The notes under the pieces were generated by a model. It saw only the letters and a program-made list of their open reading frames with translations, was not told where the DNA came from and did no database searches. Shown here piece by piece: positions 9,429-18,765 of a stretch of 64,000 nt of DNA (positions are counted from its first letter, which is position 1; each line of letters begins with the position of its first letter). This DNA is from Pseudodesulfovibrio sediminis (lineage in GTDB: Bacteria; Desulfobacterota; Desulfovibrionia; Desulfovibrionales; Desulfovibrionaceae): the NCBI RefSeq assembly GCF_020886695.1, contig NZ_AP024485.1, forward strand, positions 1-64,000. Reading direction: 5' to 3'. Both the position numbers and the translations under genes were made by a program.

Positions 9429-10238
9429 CTATTCGGCTTTTTCACCGAGAGCGAGACGCTGGAAGCTGGCCACTTCGGCTCCGCCCAGGATCTGCTTGAT
9501 GGTCTGCTTGTCGTCCTTGATGAAGGCCTGCTCAACGAGACAGACTTCTTTGTAGAACTTGTTCAGGCGACCGGTAACGATCTTTTCAGCGATATTTTCG
9601 GGCTTGCCTTCGTCCATGGCCTGCTTGAGGTACAGGGCCTTTTCCTTCTCCAGAGTCTCGGCAGGGAGCTCGTCGGAAGTTTTGCAGGCGGGGTTCATGG
9701 CTGCGACATGCATGGCAACGTCCTTGGCAATGTTGTCGTCATCAGTACCGGTCAGCTCGACGATGGCGGCGAGCTTGTTGTTGGAGTGCACGTAAATGCC
9801 GAGCACGCCATCGGTAGTGATTTTGGCAAAACGGCCAACACCCATGTTCTCGCCCAGCTTGGCGATGAGGTCGGTGACGTCGGCAACTTCGGCAGGCAGG
9901 TCGTCTGCGTTACCGGTGGTGACGTCCAGGCCGGCGATCTTCTCGGACAGTGTTGCGGCAAAACCGGTGAAGTCGTCGCCTTTGGCAACAAAGTCGGTTT
10001 CACAGAGCAGCTCGGAAATGACAGCGGTCTTGCCATCTTCGGAGATGTAAGGAGTGACCAGGCCCTCGGAGGTGGCGCGGCCAGCTTTCTTGGCAGCCTT
10101 GGACAGGCCCTTCTCACGAAGGTACATGACGGCTTTTTCTTCGTCTCCGCCGGATTCAACCAGGGCTTTCTTGCAATCCATCATGCCTGCGCCGGTCTTT
10201 TCGCGCAGCGTCTTAACTTGTGCAGCAGTGATAGCCAT
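9429..10238 (-). CDS. tsf: Elongation factor Ts
   Basis: The N-terminal UBA-like segment (ITAAQVKTLREKTGAGMMDC) and the TDFVA motif that contacts EF-Tu (LCETDFVAKGDDF) are clear. EF-Ts is the nucleotide-exchange factor for EF-Tu. It starts 2 bases after the rpsB stop, the universal order. The 269-residue length is normal. Confidence 0.96.
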   Translation of the reverse strand: MAITAAQVKTLREKTGAGMMDCKKALVESGGDEEKAVMYLREKGLSKAAKKAGRATSEGLVTPYISEDGKTAVISELLCETDFVAKGDDFTGFAATLSEKIAGLDVTTGNADDLPAEVADVTDLIAKLGENMGVGRFAKITTDGVLGIYVHSNNKLAAIVELTGTDDDNIAKDVAMHVAAMNPACKTSDELPAETLEKEKALYLKQAMDEGKPENIAEKIVTGRLNKFYKEVCLVEQAFIKDDKQTIKQILGGAEVASFQRLALGEKAE

Positions 10239-10240
10239 TA

Positions 10241-11095
10241 TTATTTCTCCTCAGCAGGGGCCTCAGCTTTTGCTTCAGCCTTCTCTTCGGTTTTGGGCTC
10301 AGCTTTGGCCTTTCTTTCTACCTTGGGAGCATCAGCCTTGGGCTCGGCCTTGGGAGCGGCGGCTTCCTTGGCGGCTTTGGCTTCAGCTTCGGCTTTGGCA
10401 GCGTAGTCTTTCTGCATGGCAGCGCCTTCGAGGCAGGCATCGGCCATGTGAGTGGCGAACAGCTTGATGGCGCGGATGGCGTCATCGTTGCCCGGAATGA
10501 TGTAGTCAACCATGTCGGGATCGCAGTTGGAGTCAACGACAGCGACAACCGGGATACCGAGTTTGCGGCATTCCTGGATGGCGATCTGCTCACGCTTGGG
10601 ATCGACGACGAACGCTGCGCGGGGCGCTTCGTTCAGGTCCTTGATGCCGCCCAGAGCCAGATTCAACTTCTTGACCTCGCGGTTCATGCCCACTGCTTCC
10701 TTCTTGGTGTAGCGGGAAATGGAACCGTCTTCGAACATCTGCTCAAGGTGCTTGAGGCGGTCGATGGATTTCTTGATGGTCTGGAAGTTGGTCAGGGTGC
10801 CGCCCATCCAGCGATGGGTGACGAAGAACATACCGGCGCGCTCGGCTTCCGATTTCATGGATTCCTGAGCCTGACGCTTGGTGCCGATGAACAGCACTTT
10901 GCCGCCCTTGGCAACAGTGTTGACGATGAAATCGTGAGCGGTAGCAAACATTTTGACAGTCTGCTGAAGGTCCATGATGTGGATGCCGTTACGAGCGCCG
11001 AAGATGTAGGGGCGCATTTTGGGGTTCCAACGGCGGGTCTGGTGGCCGAAGTGGACGCCGGTCTCCAGCATCTGCTTCATAGTAACATAAGCCAT
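10241..11095 (-). CDS. rpsB: 30S ribosomal protein S2 with extended charged tail
   Basis: The core (MKQMLEAGVHFGH-like start, then [19 protein letters not shown]) is canonical S2. Residues from about 235 to 284 form an extra tail of alternating Ala, Lys, Glu and Pro, which looks disordered and makes the protein longer than the roughly 240 residues of E. coli S2. It is first in rpsB-tsf, and the upstream leader can fold (see 11119-11180). Confidence 0.95.
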   Translation of the reverse strand: MAYVTMKQMLETGVHFGHQTRRWNPKMRPYIFGARNGIHIMDLQQTVKMFATAHDFIVNTVAKGGKVLFIGTKRQAQESMKSEAERAGMFFVTHRWMGGTLTNFQTIKKSIDRLKHLEQMFEDGSISRYTKKEAVGMNREVKKLNLALGGIKDLNEAPRAAFVVDPKREQIAIQECRKLGIPVVAVVDSNCDPDMVDYIIPGNDDAIRAIKLFATHMADACLEGAAMQKDYAAKAEAEAKAAKEAAAPKAEPKADAPKVERKAKAEPKTEEKAEAKAEAPAEEK

Positions 11096-11118
11096 ACTAA
11101 TCTCCTGGGTTTTTCGTC

Positions 11119-11180
11119 CATCCTGCGTTCCAATAAGGAGCCCGTACCGATACGGACCACCCGGAGTTATGGGCAGGATG
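11119..11180 (-). promoter_or_regulatory. Structured rpsB leader
   Basis: Arms 11119-11126 and 11173-11180 form a perfect 8-bp stem enclosing a second hairpin (11142-11146 with 11151-11155, loop of four). It ends about 24 bases before the rpsB start. S2 represses its own mRNA through a leader structure in other bacteria; a similar role here is inferred from position and fold only. Confidence 0.4.
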
Positions 11181-11277
11181 TGTGAATTTGAAGTCGGGGG
11201 TACTTAGCGCATTCCTTGTGGGTTGGCAAGTGCTCTGCACGTTTTTTTCAGGTTTCTCCATGGGGAAAAGCCGAGGG

Positions 11278-12390
11278 CTACTCGCCGAATGCCTGCGCCA
11301 TGAGTCGTTTTCCCAGTCCGCCGAAATCCATGGGGGCATAGCCGAAGACCTCGTTCCAGACTTCGGTGGATTCCATGCAGAAGTAGAGCTGTTTGTCCAT
11401 GCCGTGTTTGCGCAGACGATCGACCATGAAGGTGAATTGTTCCACGCGCAGAGGGCGCAAGAGACGGGCCTTGCCATCCAGGCCGGGTACAAATTCATTA
11501 TATATGTACGTAGTGTCAGGGAAGTTGTCCGCGATGATGGGGTTCAACTGCGGCATACAGCGGAAGGAACCGATGGACATGTACGCGATGTTTTCGGGCT
11601 TCACATAGTCGAAGATCATGTCGATGATCGCACCATAGCCTTCCTTCCAGCCAGGGTAATGGATGACGGGATCGAAGTGCAGGCAGACTTTGAAGCCGGC
11701 TTCGGCACAGGTCCTGGCGGCTTCGAGGCGTTCTTTCAAGGAGGAAACGTCGAATTCTTCATGCTCATTGATAAAGGGGGCATTGAGCGACCATGCGGGC
11801 AGGATGCGGTCCGTGCGTGACGTGGCATCCATCCAGGTCAAGTCCACGACCTTGGATTTCAATTCAAGGACGACATTGTCGTATTGTTCAAGAAATTCAA
11901 TAAGATTATGGCTGTATCCTGTGAGATGTTCCAGTGCCAGTGAATCCGTGAACTCGCCTGTTCCCACGCGATACCGCGTCTTTCTGTCCGCACCAAATGA
12001 GTTGCCCAGCTCGGTGAACAGGTCGTTTTGATTGGCCCATATTTTCAAAACCCGATCCTGAAAATACGCCTGCAAGATGCAATAGGAGCACGCCATGGGG
12101 CAGTTCTCGCCAATATGAATAATGCGGTAACCGCAACAGTGATAGGCGCGAGTGCCCGGGCAGAAACGGAGGAACTTCCCTTTGTATTCCTTGAGGTACA
12201 AGGCCTGTGTATCGCCTTCGTCAAACTCCACGCGGTCCTGTTCCGAAGGGACGACTGTCCATGGAATGTCAGCCTGTGTGGTGCCGGAGAGTTTCTCACG
12301 GACCCGGTTGGCCATGGGGGAATCCTGCATGGTTTCATCCACGAATACGTGGCCGATCTTGCGAAGGTGGCGGGGGAGCCGTTTAGTCAT
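11278..12390 (-). CDS. Spore-photoproduct-lyase-family radical SAM protein
   Basis: The radical SAM cysteines are 97, 101 and 104 (CPMACSYCILQ), preceded by the SPL-family region FCPGTRAYHCCGY. The protein has 370 residues from the ATG at 12390; a GTG two codons upstream is also possible. Desulfovibrio-like bacteria do not sporulate. Where Bacillus SPL has its hydrogen-donor Cys141 (CTSD context, as I recall it), the aligned stretch here reads GEFTDS with no cysteine, so it may not repair spore photoproduct. The gene overlaps the end of the ParB-like gene by 8 bases, so the two are very likely co-translated. Confidence 0.75.
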   Translation of the reverse strand: MTKRLPRHLRKIGHVFVDETMQDSPMANRVREKLSGTTQADIPWTVVPSEQDRVEFDEGDTQALYLKEYKGKFLRFCPGTRAYHCCGYRIIHIGENCPMACSYCILQAYFQDRVLKIWANQNDLFTELGNSFGADRKTRYRVGTGEFTDSLALEHLTGYSHNLIEFLEQYDNVVLELKSKVVDLTWMDATSRTDRILPAWSLNAPFINEHEEFDVSSLKERLEAARTCAEAGFKVCLHFDPVIHYPGWKEGYGAIIDMIFDYVKPENIAYMSIGSFRCMPQLNPIIADNFPDTTYIYNEFVPGLDGKARLLRPLRVEQFTFMVDRLRKHGMDKQLYFCMESTEVWNEVFGYAPMDFGGLGKRLMAQAFGE

Positions 12391-13345
12391 TGCCACCGCC
12401 CAAATTCCATATTTTTTTCCAGGCAGGGGCCTCGGCCATGGATGTGAGCTCTTCCACGGCCTGTTTGAGTTGGGCCGTGTTTTTTACCTGTACGATCAAC
12501 TCACTGCCGCCGGTTTCGAAACTGTTGGGCTGATGCATGCGCCAGCGGGTGCCGGTGGTGATTTCGCCCGCTGCCGTGGCGAATGTGGTCTGTAGAGCGG
12601 AAAGTTCAGGGTAGCGGGCCAGTCTGGCTGCTGTGGAGATTCTGGCAATGGCATCCTTGGGCGACAGGCCCAACTGCAGTATTTCAGTGATCCCCGCCTG
12701 TTTCATGACGACTTGCACTGGCGCGTCAATCATTCTGGAGGTCTCAAACAGCCAGTTCAGGACATTGATCGCATTGGAGCGTGACCAGGAAAAACCGGTG
12801 AACAACGGTTCGACATGGCGGAGATCCTCCTGGCTCATTCTTTTGAGCGGTGTGGCGGAGGCCAGAGGGATATTGCCGGATTCCAGCAGGGCCTGCCATT
12901 GCTCAGGCATGTCGAGCCAGGTCAGCAGGAGTTTGGCATCCTTTGATTTGGGCTTGATTCCGAGACGGGGCAGGATGTCCGCTTTCACCGTGCGGCAGTC
13001 CATGAACGGTGCAAAGTATTTGAGTGCCTTGAGGCGCATGCCGTCATCCAGCACTCGGTGACCGTTGTCGGCCAGATAGAGCAGCCCCATTTCGACAGGA
13101 GAAACGTCCTCGACCATACGGGCAAGCACGGGGTTACCGAGGGCTGTCTGGACGGTCAGCCGGGCCATCCCCGCGATGAGCGTCAGCCCCTTTTCGGATT
13201 CGCAGGTCAGTACCGGTGCGGACTGGCCAAATTCCATAATGGATTTTTGTAATGATTCCTGAATGCTGTCGGTCCAAAACAGGTGTGATCCCGTGCACTC
13301 GATGCTTGTGGTTGAAGCTGTAAATATTTCGTTGGAAAGATGCAA
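12383..13345 (-). CDS. ParB N-terminal-domain protein of unknown role
   Basis: The N-terminal part resembles a ParB/sulfiredoxin-like domain: LQKSIMEFGQSAPVLTC followed by LIAGMARLTVQTALG, where ParB has a GERR-type loop. The rest (about residues 110-320) is helical and not recognised. No parA is adjacent, and it overlaps the SPL-like radical SAM gene, so chromosome partition is unlikely. Regulation of, or partnership with, the radical SAM protein is an inference from the overlap alone. Confidence 0.55.
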   Translation of the reverse strand: MHLSNEIFTASTTSIECTGSHLFWTDSIQESLQKSIMEFGQSAPVLTCESEKGLTLIAGMARLTVQTALGNPVLARMVEDVSPVEMGLLYLADNGHRVLDDGMRLKALKYFAPFMDCRTVKADILPRLGIKPKSKDAKLLLTWLDMPEQWQALLESGNIPLASATPLKRMSQEDLRHVEPLFTGFSWSRSNAINVLNWLFETSRMIDAPVQVVMKQAGITEILQLGLSPKDAIARISTAARLARYPELSALQTTFATAAGEITTGTRWRMHQPNSFETGGSELIVQVKNTAQLKQAVEELTSMAEAPAWKKIWNLGGGND

Positions 13346-13485
13346 ATTCCGCTCCCGGCTGATCCTGTTCTGTTTGATCTAACTGTTTGTAATTATAGTT
13401 GATTGTAGAAAAAAAGACACAAATGTGTCAAAAAAACTTAATAATGTGAATAAGATATGCTACGGTCAAACCACCATTGGATAGC

Positions 13486-13515
13486 TTGACTTTCTCGCGT
13501 TGCTCTCCCTATAGG
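13486..13515 (+). promoter_or_regulatory. Sigma-70-type promoter for the EF-G paralogue
   Basis: TTGACT at 13486-13491 is followed after 17 bases by CTATAG (13509-13514), or after 18 by TATAGG. About 100 bases of leader then precede the EF-G-like start. The divergent spacer also holds the short hairpin GACAC-AAAT-GTGTC at 13416-13429. Confidence 0.5.
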
Positions 13516-13611
13516 ACTAAACGTGTTAAAAACCAAGTAGTGTACTTTCTCGGGGGCAGAATTGACCCCGAAAACATAGGGGAAACCTTAAAAAAATATG
13601 TGGAGTGAAGT

Positions 13612-15669
13612 ATGCCTGATCTGAAAACCCAAAGAACGTATGCACTCGTAGGCCACGGCGGTTCCGGTAAAACCACCGTTGCCGAGATGGTGCTTTTCAA
13701 CGCTGGAGTTGTAAACCGCCTCGGGAAGGTTGAAGACGGCAACACCGTCCTCGACTATGAGCCCGAGGAGATTAAGCGTCGCGGTTCCATTCAGCCCGGT
13801 TTTGCCAGCTACAAATGGAAAAAGAATGATCACTTCCTCATAGACACTCCCGGCGATTCCAATTTTGCTGGCGATCTCTCCTATAGCCTGACCGCTGCCG
13901 ATGGCGTTGTCATGGTTATTGATGCCGTGGACGGCGTGAAGCCGTTGACTCGCAAGATTTGGGCGCAGGTTCAGGGGTACGGATTGCCCGCCATGATAGT
14001 CATCAACAAGATGGACCGTGACAGGGCCGAATTCGATGTCGCATTCAATGGTATCAGTGATGCCTTGGGCGCACGTCCGGTATTGTTGTATTACCCCATC
14101 GGCTCCAAGGAAAATTTCAAGGGTGTTGTGGACATGATGTCCGGCAAAGCCCTGCTGTTCGGCGAAGACAACGCAGTGAGCGAAGGGGAGATCCCCGGAG
14201 AAATCGCTGATGAAGTCGAACTGCTGCGTGAAACCATGGTTGAAAATATCGCTGAATCCGATGAAGATCTCATGGAAAAATATTTTGAGGACGGCGAACT
14301 TTCCACTGAAGATATCACCAAAGGCCTTCAGGCCGGTGTCGCTGCCGGAGAGCTGGTTCCTGTGGTCGTCTCTTCTGCCCTGAATAACCAGGGTGGTCAG
14401 ATGATTCTTGATACTATTCAGAGTCTGTTGCCCAATCCTTTGGCACACACTCCGTGGGAAGGCGAGGACGGCGAACGCACCAGTTCTCCTGACGAGCCGC
14501 TGGCCTGCTTTGTCTTCAAGACACAGGCCGACCCCTTTGCCGGTCAGCTTACGGTTGTGCGGGTGCTTTCCGGTACGCTGAATCCGGACTCTCACCTGCT
14601 CAACGCCAACAACGGTGAAAAAGAGCGTGTGGGCCAGCTTCTGACAATGAACGGCAAGGATCAGGTTCAGGTCAAGAGCGGCATGGGCCCCGGTTCTATC
14701 GTGACTCTGGCCAAGCTCAAGAACACCGCCACTGGTGATACGCTGGTGGAGAAAGACGAGTTCAAGCTGATCAAGCCCGAATTGGCTCCGCAGTTGATCA
14801 CCTTTGCCCTGGCTCCGGCCGAAAAGGGGGAAGAGGACAAGGTTTATGCCGCCGTTGCCAAGCTGCTTGATGAAGACATCACGCTTACCCTGGCTCGTGA
14901 TGAAGAGTCCGGCGATATCCTGCTGTCCGGCATGGGACAGAATCATATTGAAATATCCGTAGAAAAGGCCAAGCGTCGCTACAAGACCCAGATCGTTCTC
15001 AAGACCCCCAAGGTTCCGTACCGTGAGACGTTCAAGACCGGCGCCAAGGAAGTGCAGGGTCGTCACAAGAAACAGTCCGGTGGTCGCGGTCAGTTCGGCG
15101 ATTGCTGGATCAATGTGAGCCCGAGGCCTTCCGGCGCAGGGTATGAATTCGAGGACAAGATTGTCGGTGGTTCCATCCCCCGTCAGTTCATCCCCGCAGT
15201 TGACAAAGGCGTTCAGGAAGTTGCTGCCCGTGGTGTGCTTGCTGGCTACCCGGTAATTGATTTCCAGGTCACACTGTATGACGGCAGCTATCACAACGTT
15301 GATTCCTCGGAAATGGCGTTCAAGGTCGCTGGCTCCCTGGCCCTCAAGAAAGCCTGTGAAAAGGCCAAGATGGCATTGCTTGAGCCTATCATGCTCGTCA
15401 CCGTGGCTGTTCCCGATTCCTTTATGGGCGATGTTATCGGCGACCTTTCTTCGCGTCGCGGCAAGGTGTTGGGGTCTGATTCCCAGGCTGGCCTGACCGA
15501 AGTCAAGGCGCATGTTCCCATGGCCGAGATGCTCAAGTACGCACCGGATCTGAACTCCATGACCGGCGGACAGGGAACGTTCTTCATGGAATTCGCTTCC
15601 TATGAGGAATGCCCGCCTCAGGAAACAGAGAAAGTCATCGCCGCCAACAAGAAGGTAGACGACGAATAG
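13612..15669 (+). CDS. fusA: Elongation factor G-like GTPase (EF-G paralogue)
   Basis: The 685-residue protein has the five-domain EF-G layout. G1 reads GHGGSGKTT, G3 DTPGDSNFAG, and G4 NKMD. The switch I segment is KRRGSIQPGFASY where canonical EF-G has ERGITI, marking the EF-G-like paralogue branch often annotated as elongation factor G-like. It is not next to rpsL-rpsG-tuf. It has its own promoter and terminator, so it is monocistronic. It could act in ribosome recycling with the Frr encoded nearby, as EF-G2 does in some bacteria, but that is inference. Confidence 0.85.
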   Translation: MPDLKTQRTYALVGHGGSGKTTVAEMVLFNAGVVNRLGKVEDGNTVLDYEPEEIKRRGSIQPGFASYKWKKNDHFLIDTPGDSNFAGDLSYSLTAADGVVMVIDAVDGVKPLTRKIWAQVQGYGLPAMIVINKMDRDRAEFDVAFNGISDALGARPVLLYYPIGSKENFKGVVDMMSGKALLFGEDNAVSEGEIPGEIADEVELLRETMVENIAESDEDLMEKYFEDGELSTEDITKGLQAGVAAGELVPVVVSSALNNQGGQMILDTIQSLLPNPLAHTPWEGEDGERTSSPDEPLACFVFKTQADPFAGQLTVVRVLSGTLNPDSHLLNANNGEKERVGQLLTMNGKDQVQVKSGMGPGSIVTLAKLKNTATGDTLVEKDEFKLIKPELAPQLITFALAPAEKGEEDKVYAAVAKLLDEDITLTLARDEESGDILLSGMGQNHIEISVEKAKRRYKTQIVLKTPKVPYRETFKTGAKEVQGRHKKQSGGRGQFGDCWINVSPRPSGAGYEFEDKIVGGSIPRQFIPAVDKGVQEVAARGVLAGYPVIDFQVTLYDGSYHNVDSSEMAFKVAGSLALKKACEKAKMALLEPIMLVTVAVPDSFMGDVIGDLSSRRGKVLGSDSQAGLTEVKAHVPMAEMLKYAPDLNSMTGGQGTFFMEFASYEECPPQETEKVIAANKKVDDE

Positions 15670-15691
15670 GCTTCATTTCTCGAAAACGATT

Positions 15692-15728
15692 AAGGGCGGC
15701 AGGTTTTCCTGTCGCCCTTTTTGTTTTC
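15692..15728 (+). terminator. Intrinsic terminator after the EF-G paralogue
   Basis: A 12-bp stem with one GU pair (15692-15703 with 15708-15719, loop TTTT) runs into a T-rich tract. Confidence 0.85.
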
Positions 15729-15787
15729 CTTGTTTCATCCCCTGTTTTGGTTTACTCAATTCTGAGCCTAAACAATAAGGAAAGCCG

Positions 15788-16510
15788 ATGTTTCGACGTA
15801 TATTTTTTGTCTTACTGCTCTGGATTGTGACCGTATACTACAGCTACAAAATGATGCAGGTCGATCAGGAGAACTCCACCCCGGAAGAGTTTGATAAATG
15901 GGGACTCAAATGGGGTGAGGCCGCTGTTAATCTGTCCGGTATGAAGATTGAGGCGGATATGGGGGATATTGATCCCAACGGACACTACGTGTTTATCTGC
16001 AACCACCAGTCCAATCTGGATATCCCGGTCCTGTTTGATAAACTCAAGGGGAATCGTATTCGTTTTGTGGCCAAAAAGAGCCTGTTCGATATTCCCATTT
16101 ATGGCAACGCCTTGCGGCATGCAGGACATATCTGCATTGATCGTGAAAACAGACGCTCCGCCATGAAGAGTCTGAATGAGGCCGTGGAAAAGGCCAAATC
16201 CGGTTTTTCGCCGGTCATCTTTCCTGAAGGGACGCGCAATCAGCATCTGGAAGAACTCATGGAGTTCAAAGTCGGCGGCATGATTATCGCGCTGAAGTCC
16301 GGGCTGCCCGTAGTTCCTATCGTCATGACCAATACCGGTCTTGTCATGGGCAAGGGACAATACATTGTCGATAACAAGCCCATTGTCCGGGTCAAGGTGC
16401 TGCCTGTCATTGATCCGTCCCAGTATACGCTCAAAGATCGTGAGAAGTTGAAAGACGATCTCTATGAGATGATGAACACTGCGTACAAAGAACTTTTGGC
16501 AGAAGGCTAG
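15788..16510 (+). CDS. plsC: 1-acyl-sn-glycerol-3-phosphate acyltransferase
   Basis: The acyltransferase box NHQSNLDIPVL (NHx4D type) is near residue 75 and the substrate motif FPEGTRN near 145. One hydrophobic helix at the N terminus anchors it to the inner membrane. It adds the second acyl chain to make phosphatidate, the substrate of CdsA encoded in this window. The RNase J gene begins two bases after its stop, so the two form an operon. Confidence 0.9.
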   Translation: MFRRIFFVLLLWIVTVYYSYKMMQVDQENSTPEEFDKWGLKWGEAAVNLSGMKIEADMGDIDPNGHYVFICNHQSNLDIPVLFDKLKGNRIRFVAKKSLFDIPIYGNALRHAGHICIDRENRRSAMKSLNEAVEKAKSGFSPVIFPEGTRNQHLEELMEFKVGGMIIALKSGLPVVPIVMTNTGLVMGKGQYIVDNKPIVRVKVLPVIDPSQYTLKDREKLKDDLYEMMNTAYKELLAEG

Positions 16511-16512
16511 TC

Positions 16513-18168
16513 ATGGCTGGAAAACCTGTCAGCCTGTATCCCCTCGGCGGTCTCGGCGAGATCGGGATGAACTGCATGCTCTACAAGACCGACAAGTCCA
16601 TGGTCATGGTGGACTGCGGGCTCATGTTTCCTGAAGATTATCACTTCGGCGTGGACGTTGTTATTCCCTGTTTTGATTTTGTCCTTTCCAACAAGCAGAT
16701 GCTGCACGGTATCGTCCTGACCCATGGTCATGAAGATCATATTGGTGCGTTGCCCTGGTTGCTCCAGAATGTGGACGTACCTGTTTACGGTTCGGAGTTC
16801 ACCCTTGGGCTGGTGGAAAACAAGTTGCGGGAACATGATCTCGACCAGTGGGCGGATCTGCGTCCGGTCAGACCGTATGATCGTGTGCTGCTTGGCGATT
16901 TCCATTTTAATTTTTTCCCGGTGTGTCACTCCATCATCCAGGGGTTTGGTCTGGGCATCGAGACCCCTGTGGGCCGGATGGTCCATACGGGCGATTTCAA
17001 GATCGACCGTAATCCGCTTGGTGGACACGCAACGGATCTCGCAGCCTTTCGCTCGTTCTCCGATGAGGGCATAAAGCTCATGCTTTCGGATTCCACCAAT
17101 GTGGGGAGCGAAGGGTTCGCGCTGACGGAGCGGGAGATCAAGGTCAGTCTGCGTGAGATTTTTTCCACGGCAAAAGGCCGTATCCTTGTCTCATTGTTCT
17201 CCAGCCATATCCAGAGAATGCAGGAAGTTTTCGATTTGGCGGATGCCGAAGGGCGCAAGGTCGCGATCTCCGGCAAAAGCCTGTACCGGAATATCGAACT
17301 TGCGCGAGAGTTGGGACATCTCAAGGTCCCCAAGAGAACGCTCATTGATGTCGACATGATGGATGCATACGGCGACAGCGAGCTGGTTCTGCTGGTCACT
17401 GGGTCTCAGGGGGAGCCGCTGGCGGCACTGCCCCGCATGGCCGTGGGTGAACATCGCCATTTGAAGATCAAGGAAGGCGATCTGGTGTTGCTTTCCTCCC
17501 GTTTCATTCCGGGCAATGTGCGGGCCATCAACCGGGTCATCAACAATCTCTATCGCCTCGGTGCCGAGGTCCTGTATGAAAAAATGCACGGCATCCACGC
17601 TTCGGGGCACGCGCACGCCGGCGAGCTGACGCTCATGCTTCAGACCGTGCGCCCTGAATATTTCATCCCCGTGCACGGAGAGTACCGCCATCTGGTCAAG
17701 CACCAAAGGCTGGCTGTGGAGTGCGGGGTTGAGGAAGAGAAATCTCTGGTTGTTGACAATGGGCAGCCCGTGACGTTTTTTGAAGACGGCACCATGGTGT
17801 TCGAACCCAGAATTTCCGCAGAGAAGATTCTGGTGGACGGCAAGGGCGTCGGTGATGTCGGGCAGAGCGTGCTCAAGGAACGGCATCTTCTGGCAGGCGA
17901 GGGTATGGTCATAGTCGTGGTCGTGGTCGATGAAGCCACGGGTGAGATTACCATGGGGCCGGATATCATGAGCAAGGGGTTTGTTTTTGAGCAGGAGTAT
18001 AGACATCTGCTTGATGACGCCAAATGCATCGTTTTGGACGTGCATGAAAATATCGCTCCTGGTGAGACCGAAAAACTCAAGGAACGCATTCGTTCGGCCC
18101 TGAGGCGGTTTTTCCGCAAGGTGCTTGGGCGTGATCCTGTGGTGGTGCCTCTGGTTATTACGACATAG
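16513..18168 (+). CDS. rnj: Ribonuclease J
   Basis: A 551-residue metallo-beta-lactamase/beta-CASP nuclease. The zinc motif is LTHGHEDHIGAL near residue 72, followed by HTGDFKID and SDSTN, and a late GHAHAGELTLML. RNase J combines 5'-3' exonuclease and endonuclease activity in mRNA decay. PNPase is encoded at 38.8 kb, so both exonucleolytic directions are represented in this window. The start follows plsC by two bases with an AGAAGG ribosome-binding site. Confidence 0.93.
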   Translation: MAGKPVSLYPLGGLGEIGMNCMLYKTDKSMVMVDCGLMFPEDYHFGVDVVIPCFDFVLSNKQMLHGIVLTHGHEDHIGALPWLLQNVDVPVYGSEFTLGLVENKLREHDLDQWADLRPVRPYDRVLLGDFHFNFFPVCHSIIQGFGLGIETPVGRMVHTGDFKIDRNPLGGHATDLAAFRSFSDEGIKLMLSDSTNVGSEGFALTEREIKVSLREIFSTAKGRILVSLFSSHIQRMQEVFDLADAEGRKVAISGKSLYRNIELARELGHLKVPKRTLIDVDMMDAYGDSELVLLVTGSQGEPLAALPRMAVGEHRHLKIKEGDLVLLSSRFIPGNVRAINRVINNLYRLGAEVLYEKMHGIHASGHAHAGELTLMLQTVRPEYFIPVHGEYRHLVKHQRLAVECGVEEEKSLVVDNGQPVTFFEDGTMVFEPRISAEKILVDGKGVGDVGQSVLKERHLLAGEGMVIVVVVVDEATGEITMGPDIMSKGFVFEQEYRHLLDDAKCIVLDVHENIAPGETEKLKERIRSALRRFFRKVLGRDPVVVPLVITT

Positions 18169-18247
18169 GCATCTGGACTTCATCTTCGTGTTGGGCTAAA
18201 TATTATTTTAAGAGTATAAAATTTCATTTTTTGTGAGGATAGATCGT

Positions 18248-18718
18248 ATGAAAAAATTTGTGTTTGCCGTGCTCATTGTCTCCATGATCGTCAGTCTTGC
18301 CGCTTGCGGTGCCCAGAAGACAGACCTGACCGAAGGGGTTGAGCTGTACAAGGAAGGGAACTGCAAGGGCGCCATACCCTATCTGGATGCGACCATTGCC
18401 AACCCCGAAACGTCCATGGATATGGCGTATGCCTATTTCCTCAAAGGACAATGCGCCGAGAAAGCGGGTGAATTGGCCAAGGCATACGAACACTACTATG
18501 CGGCCAAACGGGTCACCTGCTATGAGGTCGGCAATGAACGGCGTACCAGTAATAATACAATCGCCCGAAGCGAATACTGCCAGCAGATATTGCCCAAGAA
18601 GCTGACAAAGTTGGCTCCTTCAGTCGGCGAAGAGCAGATTCAGGCCATCACAGCCAAGGTGGATGAAGAACTCAGCTCCATTTATATGCAGCGGTTTCAA
18701 AAACGGTTGAGTGACTAA
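18248..18718 (+). CDS. TPR-like lipoprotein, function unknown
   Basis: The N terminus is a lipoprotein signal peptide ending in the lipobox SLAAC, with Cys at about residue 19. The mature part (about 137 residues) looks like two or three helical TPR units (ELYKEGNCKGAIPYLDATI, YFLKGQCAEKAGELAKAYEHY). I chose the ATG at 18248 over an in-frame ATA/GTG-type extension from 18233 because the signal peptide starts there. Predicted to be anchored in the envelope; no function can be assigned. Confidence 0.7.
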   Translation: MKKFVFAVLIVSMIVSLAACGAQKTDLTEGVELYKEGNCKGAIPYLDATIANPETSMDMAYAYFLKGQCAEKAGELAKAYEHYYAAKRVTCYEVGNERRTSNNTIARSEYCQQILPKKLTKLAPSVGEEQIQAITAKVDEELSSIYMQRFQKRLSD

Positions 18719-18724
18719 ATGACA

Positions 18725-18750
18725 ACGCCTCGGTTTGCCGGGGCGTCTTT
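18725..18750 (+). terminator. Probable terminator after the lipoprotein gene
   Basis: A 9-bp stem (18725-18733 with 18738-18746, loop TTTG) is followed by TCTTT-CGTT. The T tract is imperfect, so read-through into the next gene, 20 bases on, is plausible. Confidence 0.55.
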
Positions 18751-18765
18751 CGTTGGAGGGAGTAC

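Noticed and set aside
13416-13429. Palindrome GACAC-AAAT-GTGTC as an operator or terminator
   Set aside because: Only five base pairs, in a T/A-rich stretch between divergent genes; it does not match the CRP/FNR, HcpR or Rex site patterns known to me.
13588-15513. A 641-codon open frame antisense to the EF-G paralogue
   Set aside because: It mirrors the codon structure of a clear EF-G gene; the translation has no recognisable domain and no ribosome-binding site.
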